NCBI GenBank assembly: GCA_000934385.1 | Contig: KN880916.1 | Location: 1 to 10,773, forward strand | Direction of reading: 5' to 3' | Length of the DNA stretch: 10,773 bases | DNA from: Cylindrobasidium torrendii FP15055 ss-10 | Lineage: Eukaryota > Basidiomycota > Agaricomycetes > Agaricales > Physalacriaceae | Shown here: positions 10,701 to 10,773 of the stretch, piece after piece | How positions within the stretch are numbered: position 1 is the stretch's first letter | Layout of the letters: every line of letters begins with the position of its first letter | Notes under the pieces: generated by a model | Databases searched by the model: none | What the model was told of the DNA's origin: nothing | What the model saw: the letters and a program-made list of their open reading frames with translations, nothing else | Position numbers and translations under genes: made by a program

Positions 10701-10744
10701 ATGCCAAGAGTATACTCGTATCGAGTCTAGGAGGGCGTATGTAA
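215..10744 (+). CDS. Gag-Pol polyprotein (Gag-PR-RT-RNaseH-IN-chromodomain), single frame
   Basis: Polyprotein of the element, expected to assemble cytoplasmic virus-like particles, copy the RNA into DNA and insert that DNA into nuclear chromatin. The first ATG is at 215; an in-frame TTG at 200 is not a likely fungal start. Residues are numbered from 215. N-terminal Gag extension 1-516; Gag core 517-679; CCHC knuckle C777-C790; long insert 791-1783 with unknown segment, second CCHC-like motif C1445-C1457 and tandem modules 1532-1716; protease 1784-1895 (DTG 1802); RT 1952-2249 (YLDD 2118-2121); RNase H 2256-2388; integrase 2645-3008; chromodomain 3022-3071. Gag and Pol lie in one frame with no stop or shift between them, as in Tf1. 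The frame stays open to 10744, but past about 9600 the product is low-complexity and overlaps another ORF, so the functional C-terminus is uncertain. Related fungal polyproteins are usually far shorter, about 1,300-2,000 residues. Confidence 0.93.
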   Translation: MAYNLRHTNGRFRARSNSDSDTRRVAASGVGASGNKIGESNPFSLSPLSALSSTPSQNRDGSPITSPTVPLPKKASEAAESGASSEIATRQSDAEYEESAFNQGKPGNLRTEFERIGYNPEKDELARLHNLEQTRNDDDRSSWVTVHRNKYGIAPKEYQVDPQVLETAQAAEQNMSQEDRERVYNRNENTRFSGPDSSDKDSDGSNYSADPEPLKKGKAPDLRNYGGQPSFRNYYTPSAGSQHFAKRISGAKYFSEKHLSDSDSDEGSHLEQNTPAHTLKSYESLKTPGARTFGGSEKRESPNPPKNSTPRPGKAYVESCGSTTDTSQSVKTILVENPSQNPREPMEDLTTSEADTPVSQVVKKSKTRSPEVKKRKHEKVKLRVKNSKEEIRASLSPITKDIDKLIDRAVGGGRSIIHTVDNDPMMPVNQLAASTRIAQMLKPRKSRRNGQSGEPPRFPPSSSSSSDGSYSPSSSDSDFSEDSSDDEIPDEKNSAHKSESKSSNRKSKSQKKRSTLKPDPPEKYSGHANVREFVTFMEDASDYVREGGVERKYRVRKVSRYLTGGAKEWYISRVQDRVKEWSLRQFFTALYNHCFPVTFRSEQREKLSRAYQGNQSVRQHAMRLEELFNSIGISEPKDRALKLWESLNTDIQQGLWNKDLAPETASYDEILHTAERLEMIATLGRRRQLAAGHSHSDSGKKPSRPQYPRAPTSKKGETRSTAGWKRPLDNRNGSTQSRPQAPGQRYQGPVRAQAVRLGGKKPLSKKTKAEYRQNGKCFNCAETGHTANRCPKREIVKGNSNKPPGMAVHSARVTLERKESKPSEAQTSSASRTRNNPDISDVWCGSIRIAQIPLDHSYVIETDHGHADPHVPFPKQSVKEPATLIEKEKFRPFGIQKGAKTGKDTPSGHSFTSPSFLPREYIAPSRRSPVINVSPGHSFDMTSFPVRFIPDSYGLSRDRPMEIKSFVTHDDYLEYEERGQRLLIQNDLHQRVRDSVERLAKGTDVSSTHMMSNHFGSSCDSLCVLQLTTPTAHAADAIRRVQAMFDSRNGIVSNALISHHRHRPVQTNGKTFDVMWQDSRFHPGPISMKEYLHVTPLCMVEDVDYPMAADSFRVRCARDEIYLMHHTWRHAAADIGKATIQISDTVSSFDGVTPLQIADSELEFKFRLRRICERALARANAIRRDPVILQSMVDIDQVINEDFHRRAHAAFHLVPLRLQAMPVEISKVHRILPPMSTDPARLSIEMLSVTNEGFYQQFVDANPPFAGLRERAPPLFRTKTPAPPSPATTQRSPSPDYVPSSPAYVEQNTPPPPRRSPTPFEPLHASFGVAVGMSAAAATLAKFEERPYSPAWPDPVQHPRPSWEDHIPVGYSSDEDEDTPSGPLEDDPMEGISSNESDPPSIGSSSMGSCSKETSAGEHTPSHPGIPPDPSSADLHFTHEKGTKCVRCSRIHGPGECVATSAAEMMLNDVVDLAMKEIPAFWDALEVVDGSTGETDYATTRECDLPQHGTGFLYYELFDRHKKDTYVVSPPSTLWSIREGALERFLWENAPYPNENSEFALRQNRTFFIHRTDSSFIIHDSCYLNEFTVLPLELAMSPAFAIVEWYAKCILEGSGGSWDRLPMINKLHWYDKGSMDGVIEKTLATHLALHSPYDGDGAAGKYVYNWPRFCVEYQPRRRQYQIWDPHTEYCLYLDEALTENSEFRLANWWRVRLARNKREMDLNFEPVMEDNNILGYLAQVLAWEREPVVEPGLHVAGVQIPRGKQPSVQRNASRVKEPGRKVPRTVIVAVRVNGHPCRALIDTGSQADFISSTLVDQLNLSKHELDKPLVLQLAVQGSRSKINYGATCRFEYQGIDERRVFDVCNLSGYDLLLGTPWLYQHKVTVGFNAAKVIIGCRESVPITDGPQVVEVVNHQIALGDSEVEAARESILEYARPLFKRVAETPLPPLRRINHRIPLIDDKAVYRWRASSCPEKFRAQWTEKKNAYLSTGRWVVANGHNASPLMVLPKIDDKSRIRIVCDFRQRNTNTKKMASPIPDPEGIRRRVAQAKWRSSMDGSDAFEQIRVEPSDEWKTAMQTPDGVMLSKVMQQGDTNGPATFQSNMYDIFAPYIGRWLDVYLDDIIVYSNSFEEHCEHLRTVIDVLAKNKFYLAERKMKLFVNEVKVLGCIVDDSGIRMDPHKVDSVLKWPTPTNRDLLRGFIGSVGYLADDVDSVRIQMAPLSAITGDNVPFRWTFTEQRAFENVKQLVSEGGKRSRRPLDYSEGALPVWLVTDGCASGIGGVVIQGESWNKGSVAAYYSAKLSTAQQNYPVHEIEMLAGLETMLRYRYILQGLKFTWITDHKGLTHLMKQTDMSGRQARWLEKLSMFDFDIKYLPGTENVLADALSRIYAFEAPGTQRARSEYTYHDVRDHDFLDDIDVTRPMLVGREAASMIRADAIDAAPIALESGAGKPLAPKDIEGRVLASNIIAGSGRTRRQKAAAKKGVIADLPEEGLGIPLEGALEEVFSPNIAPDETTSPQISKATSQEVEHDVPEKAQNNSKPTELKDPGKPKGPEQIENLADSTNPPIEELGEPDTLLNVLSGGRASLDLVGLVKGNYSSDPLFGPVIQSPKDFRNFEIHNEALYLKIQQDIKLLCIPDIVHNTRKVREVVIDEAHSLLAHLGARKTLAYLRAHVWWKTMTKDVEEFCRTCSTCAQVKPSTQKPYGKLRALSPPQHPWEVIGIDFMEPLPESKDRNGSYDSLVVIVDHLTAMVHLVPGKTTYTARQTAELVFSEVYKHHGLPRAIVSDRDRKFTSHFWKHLNTLIGTQLKMSSAYHPQTDGLTERSNRTIEQMLRQCIGPNHKDWVSKLPAVEFAINLARSETTGYSPFFLNSGRMPRTMLWNNATKSEFPGVRVFAQGIKNAVMQAHDNILNARVKQTRDANRHRRDIPFKEGDKVYLSTKNLTWPKGTTKKLVPRYIGPYDIIKDFGNGSFRVDLPARLKQRGVHPTFHASLLRIHIPNDDRLFPGRLDTQIVPFDQYENEWAVDCIVGHCGTGADMLFTVKWKAGDTTRLPLKDVESLRAMTDYLEALGLDSVEELLRQPHLSSSIPKDLDPQVIFAGCISLTEAKSGSGSDIKADLGHDYYPDPEDSVPLHVLSSTMRLPSPQPIQPEDRGRRRSLCVQQLGSDLPLVRDGLASNPSLSSGHQSVHLPVGATGETGSGVGGQLEDGAGISSIRGESPPATSDSLGVVLYQLGRTDSIPPGSASPASPSVADSGSEQREHRINELFLRLGLNGDGSALDAGDRTRGARLPQRGRDDSHRVEPTELTNISLSSSPSESNTLSSSQDTPPPYQRGLRPGRHGRRERLRHEASVQEPRRVHQRAPGSVRQAQPVRASRSVRTPEGRRAAAPQEARTRPTRRQSRRNTPPVTGARPSVCPRARAHPCPHQNHSGQNSRGHSGRSFGNRTSQNSTHSRRRQGISPPLSHGRRNQNQNGNPLPNRPPSGTGHFNITVHLHAKSILVSSLGGRM
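1763..2251 (+). other. Gag core (Retrotrans_gag-like capsid domain), residues 517-679
   Basis: This segment starts at KPDPPEKYSG, the usual entry to fungal gypsy Gag cores (PxPxxFxG-like). It continues through helices with KVSRYLTGGAKEWY (W569), a FF..LYNHCFP motif, QREKLSRAYQGNQSV and the LKLWESLNTDIQQGL helix. These match the layout of the Pfam Retrotrans_gag/Ty3 capsid family: hydrophobic helix, W near an AxxWY motif, and an FxxxF..RxxLxxxxQ..SV core. It should form the particle shell. The knuckle follows about 100 residues later, after a basic Pro/Ser linker. Confidence 0.85.
2543..2584 (+). other. CCHC zinc knuckle of nucleocapsid
   Basis: Residues C777-C790 read C-x2-C-x4-H-x4-C (CFNCAETGHTANRC), the canonical retroviral zinc knuckle, with the expected aromatic residue after the first Cys. 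It binds zinc and packages or chaperones the element RNA. Lys/Arg-rich sequence flanks both sides. Confidence 0.95.
3095..4042 (+). other. Unrecognised folded segment inserted between nucleocapsid and protease (residues ~961-1276)
   Basis: About 315 residues with a globular composition (regular hydrophobics, His, Cys, Trp, few low-complexity runs), lying between a poorly ordered linker (791-960) and a Pro/Ser-rich linker (1277-1330). I do not recognise a family. Visible pieces are a helix-like start (EIKSFVTHDDYLEYEERGQ), a His-rich SHHRHR stretch, DSFRVRCARDEIYLMHH near 1111-1126 and a basic amphipathic helix RLRRICERALARAN near 1168-1181. The strong C/T bias at third positions sets it apart from pol. 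It could be an element-specific Gag accessory domain, a divergent copy of the downstream repeated module, or captured host sequence. No catalytic triad or metal site can be named. Confidence 0.5.
4043..4546 (+). other. Pro/Ser-rich and acidic linker
   Basis: Residues about 1277-1444 start with Pro/Ser repeats (SPSPDYVPSSPAYV, then a run of four Pro), pass an Ala-rich patch (SAAAATLAKF) and end in an acidic serine tract (SSDEDED, LEDDPMEG) with many Gly/Ser. It is expected to be disordered and to tether the upstream segment to the second CCHC-like motif. No domain is visible. Confidence 0.6.
4547..4585 (+). other. Second, shortened CCHC-like motif
   Basis: Residues C1445-C1457 read C-x2-C-x3-H-x4-C (CVRCSRIHGPGEC), one residue shorter between Cys2 and His than the canonical knuckle. 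It lies about 655 residues after the true knuckle and just before the repeated modules. It could bind zinc, but the altered spacing makes an ordinary nucleocapsid role uncertain. Confidence 0.5.
4808..5362 (+). repeat. Tandem protein module, two copies of about 80 residues
   Basis: Unit A is residues 1532-1612 (4808-5050) and unit B residues 1633-1716 (5111-5362). Both follow the same plan: a helix with I..(x)L..(x)L ending in a PY turn, then F-x-(I/V) leading to (F/Y)-x-I-x-D, then L..(E/A)L..(x)F..(x)W(Y/W). Key anchors are F1567 to W1605 in A and F1669 to W1708 in B, so the spacing is almost identical (38 and 39). The repeat is visible at protein level only, and the DNA has diverged. I recall similar FxV/WY-type segments upstream of protease in gag-pol ORFs of mushroom gypsy elements, but I know no named family. 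The function is unknown; a structural or Gag-associated role is a guess. Confidence 0.6.
5564..5899 (+). other. Retropepsin-like aspartic protease (PR), residues 1784-1895
   Basis: The domain opens with a beta-hairpin (RTVIVAVRVNG) followed by the catalytic ALIDTGSQADFIS, with D1802-T-G. The second conserved element is LLLGTPWL (G1874), the usual hydrophobic-Gly loop of Ty3 proteases. It acts as a homodimer to process the polyprotein. Length and spacing are typical and all key residues are present. Confidence 0.93.
6068..6961 (+). other. Reverse transcriptase (RT), residues 1952-2249
   Basis: It starts at INHRIPL, the Ty3-type RT entry. Fingers motif RIRIVCDFRQRN lies at 2015-2026. Motif A is SSMDGSDAFEQI with catalytic D2056. 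Motif B is GPATFQ (2095-2100). Motif C is YLDD (2118-2121), giving the catalytic Asp pair. The LGCIVDDSGIRMDPHKV segment and the thumb-like connection ending FTEQRAFENVKQLV follow. All three catalytic aspartates are present, so the enzyme looks functional. It makes cDNA from the element RNA inside particles. Confidence 0.96.
6980..7378 (+). other. Ribonuclease H, residues 2256-2388
   Basis: The RNase HI fold signature is complete: D2272 in VTDGCASGIGG, E2314 in HEIEMLAGLE, D2339 in TDHKGLTHLM and D2382 in NVLADALSR. It degrades the RNA strand of the RNA-DNA hybrid and generates the polypurine primer. It is followed by IYAFEAPGT..RSEYTYHDV, a segment style I associate with agaricomycete gypsy elements. 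Confidence 0.95.
7379..8146 (+). other. RNase H-integrase linker
   Basis: About 250 residues connect RNase H to the integrase zinc domain. The middle part is low-complexity, with a basic patch (GRTRRQKAAAKKG) followed by acidic Pro/Lys/Glu-rich sequence. The last 60 residues (SSDPLFGPVIQSPKDFRNFEI onward) form the ordered lead-in usual for gypsy integrases. No separate enzyme is visible. Confidence 0.7.
8147..9238 (+). other. Integrase (IN), residues 2645-3008
   Basis: The zinc-binding HHCC site is H2655-x4-H2660-x29-C2690-x2-C2693. The rve catalytic core holds D2723 (IGIDFMEP), D2787 (VSDRDRKF) and E2823 (LTERSN), with exactly 35 residues between the last two, the D-D-35-E arrangement. The C-terminal GPY/F module is YIGPYDII (G2959-P-Y2961) followed by VDLPARLKQRGVHPTFHASLLR. 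It joins the cDNA ends to host DNA. All catalytic and metal ligands are intact. Confidence 0.96.
9278..9430 (+). other. C-terminal chromodomain, residues 3022-3071
   Basis: EWAVDCIVGHCGTG, then LFTVKWKAGD, then LPLKDVESL and a final helix DYLEALG follow the chromodomain plan (beta-strand, FxVKWK strand, C-terminal helix). In chromoviruses this domain steers integration to marked chromatin. The Trp expected after the strand turn (TW-(E/L)P) is replaced by Arg (DTTRLP), so the aromatic cage is probably incomplete, as in some fungal elements with degenerate chromodomains. Confidence 0.8.
9564..9590 (+). promoter_or_regulatory. Candidate recoding or splice signals before the second ORF
   Basis: Two signals overlap here. 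CTT-GGG-C (9569-9575, in gag-pol frame) resembles the Ty1 +1 slip site CTT-AGG-C, and a +1 slip would enter the second ORF's frame, which is open from 9561. Separately, CTGAC (9564-9568) fits a fungal branch-point (CTRAY) and TTATTATCCAG (9580-9590) fits a 3' splice site. No strong in-phase donor was found nearby. Either signal may be chance. Confidence 0.2.
9615..10442 (+). CDS. Second ORF downstream of pol, +1 frame, 275 aa, function unknown
   Basis: The frame opens after TAA at 9558-9560; its first ATG is 9615 and it ends TAA at 10440-10442. By my hand count about 70% of its third positions are G or C, higher than in pol. Amino acids are balanced and include Trp, Tyr, Phe and Met, unlike the Gly/Ser/Arg tail of the overlapping gag-pol frame, which is why I take this as a real gene. 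The N-terminal half looks folded: a helix after LYISLSEQLEK, then Y79QAFVESLLQLPQIPWGLCSINSEGR. The middle is acidic and Pro/Ser-rich, with a basic patch RKTPRRR at 192-198. Residues 226-265 form a strongly basic helix likely to coil or bind nucleic acid. There is no signal peptide or membrane segment, so it is not an envelope gene despite its env-like position. I recall similar short C-terminal ORFs in mushroom gypsy elements, without a known function. It could instead be the former C-terminus of Pol displaced by an indel. Confidence 0.68.
   Translation: MSSPLPCVSPPLNLSNLKTADGDAAFVFNSSDRTYHSFGTDSLLIPHSVADINLYISLSEQLEKQDQASEDNLKMAPGYQAFVESLLQLPQIPWGLCSINSEGRTLSRPDQPLQRHHLWPIPDQNNESIELMNSFFASDSMETDQPWMPEIGPEELAFRNGDEMIPIESSPPNSPTSVYHPPPASQTPSHPRKTPRRRTNVASAPVATDAENDFAMKLLSRSRGGFTSVLQDRLDKLSRYEHREALGRQKADERRRLKKQERAQRGVSHAGTHLP
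10729..10735 (+). other. Candidate polypurine tract
   Basis: The purine run AGGAGGG is followed by CGTA and then the presumed LTR start TGTAACGG. Its position next to the LTR is right for the plus-strand primer. The run is short. Confidence 0.5.
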
Positions 10745-10773
10745 CGGCGGCATGTCGGTACACCCATAAAAGG
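10740..10773 (+). other. Start of 3' LTR (U3), partial
   Basis: TGTAACGGCGG begins with the TG and the TGTAAC style common at LTR starts of this class. An ATAAAAGG box at 10766-10773 could be part of the U3 promoter. The window ends here, so comparison with a 5' LTR is not possible. The stop codon of the long frame (10742-10744) falls inside this start. Confidence 0.5.

Larger units (their letters stand above)
9600..10744 (+). other. Open extension of gag-pol frame overlapping the second ORF
   Basis: After DPQVIFAGCISLTE (residues from 3093), which still looks like a Pol C-terminus, the gag-pol frame runs about 380 more codons. This tail is Gly/Ser/Pro-rich, then Arg-rich, then His/Asn/Gln/Arg-rich after 10443. 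It has no recognisable domain. Up to 10442 it overlaps the better-supported +1 ORF. From 10443 to 10741 no other frame is more convincing, and it may be a basic tail or 3' non-coding sequence. Translation of this extension is not proven. Confidence 0.4.
1..10773 (+). mobile_element. Ty3/gypsy-type chromodomain LTR retrotransposon, internal region with probable LTR edges
   Basis: A single long frame encodes Gag, protease, RT, RNase H, integrase and chromodomain in the order that defines Ty3/gypsy chromoviruses. The left edge has a CA dinucleotide (12-13), a three-base spacer and a TGG-starting candidate primer-binding site. The right edge has a purine run followed by TGTAACGG, a usual start for LTRs of this group. 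The window therefore seems to span almost exactly the part between the two LTRs, and neither LTR is contained in full. LTR identity, target-site duplication and copy age cannot be judged. At about 10.7 kb the internal region is about twice the size of common fungal gypsy elements. All catalytic signatures are intact and there is no internal stop, which suggests a recent insertion. The agaricomycete origin is inferred from the style of the Gag core and of the post-RNase H segment. Confidence 0.93.

Noticed and set aside
10521..10730. GTG-started 69-codon frame after the second ORF
   Set aside because: Same frame as the second ORF but after its stop, no ATG start, Thr/Val/Leu-rich shadow composition.

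Overview
The window is almost entirely one LTR retrotransposon of the Ty3/gypsy (Metaviridae-like) type, read on the + strand. One reading frame is open from the first ATG at 215 to a TAA at 10742-10744, 3,509 codons with no internal stop. It carries, in order, Gag with a CCHC knuckle, aspartic protease, reverse transcriptase (YLDD), RNase H, integrase (HHCC, D-D-35-E, GPY/F) and a C-terminal chromodomain. Protease-RT-RNaseH-integrase order and a chromodomain place it among the chromoviruses. The Gag core and the motifs after RNase H resemble elements I know from mushroom-forming fungi, so the host is probably an Agaricomycete basidiomycete. That host call is recollection plus inference. No host gene, RNA gene or CRISPR array is visible.

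Layout: 1-13 looks like the last bases of a 5' LTR (ending CA). 17-28 is a candidate primer-binding site, followed by a short leader. 215-1762 is a long, charged, Ser-rich N-terminal Gag extension; 1763-2251 the Gag core; 2543-2584 the CCHC knuckle. 2585-5563 is about 990 residues between nucleocapsid and protease. This stretch holds an unrecognised, apparently folded segment (3095-4042), a Pro/Ser/acid-rich linker, a second shortened CCHC-like motif (4547-4585) and a tandemly repeated module of about 80 residues (4808-5362). 5564-9430 is pol. 10729-10735 is a short polypurine tract, and 10740 onward reads like the start of the 3' LTR (TGTAACGG), with an ATAAAAGG box near the window end.

The most interesting region is the 3' end. 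From about 9600 the long frame becomes a Gly/Ser/Arg/Pro-rich tail, while the +1 frame holds a 275-codon ORF (9615-10442) that looks like the ordinary coding frame: high GC at third positions, a balanced composition and a basic helical C-terminus. The element therefore seems to carry a second gene downstream of pol, fully overlapped by an open extension of the gag-pol frame. No T-ending codon of this second ORF is followed by AA, AG or GA, the pairing that would stop the long frame, so the overlap may be maintained. How the second ORF is expressed (own ATG, +1 shift, splicing, or a recent indel in this copy) cannot be settled from the sequence.

The intact frame and preserved catalytic residues suggest a young and possibly active copy. 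The internal region, about 10.7 kb, is roughly twice the usual size for this class, and the excess is mainly the N-terminal Gag extension, the nucleocapsid-protease insert and the 3' overlap region.
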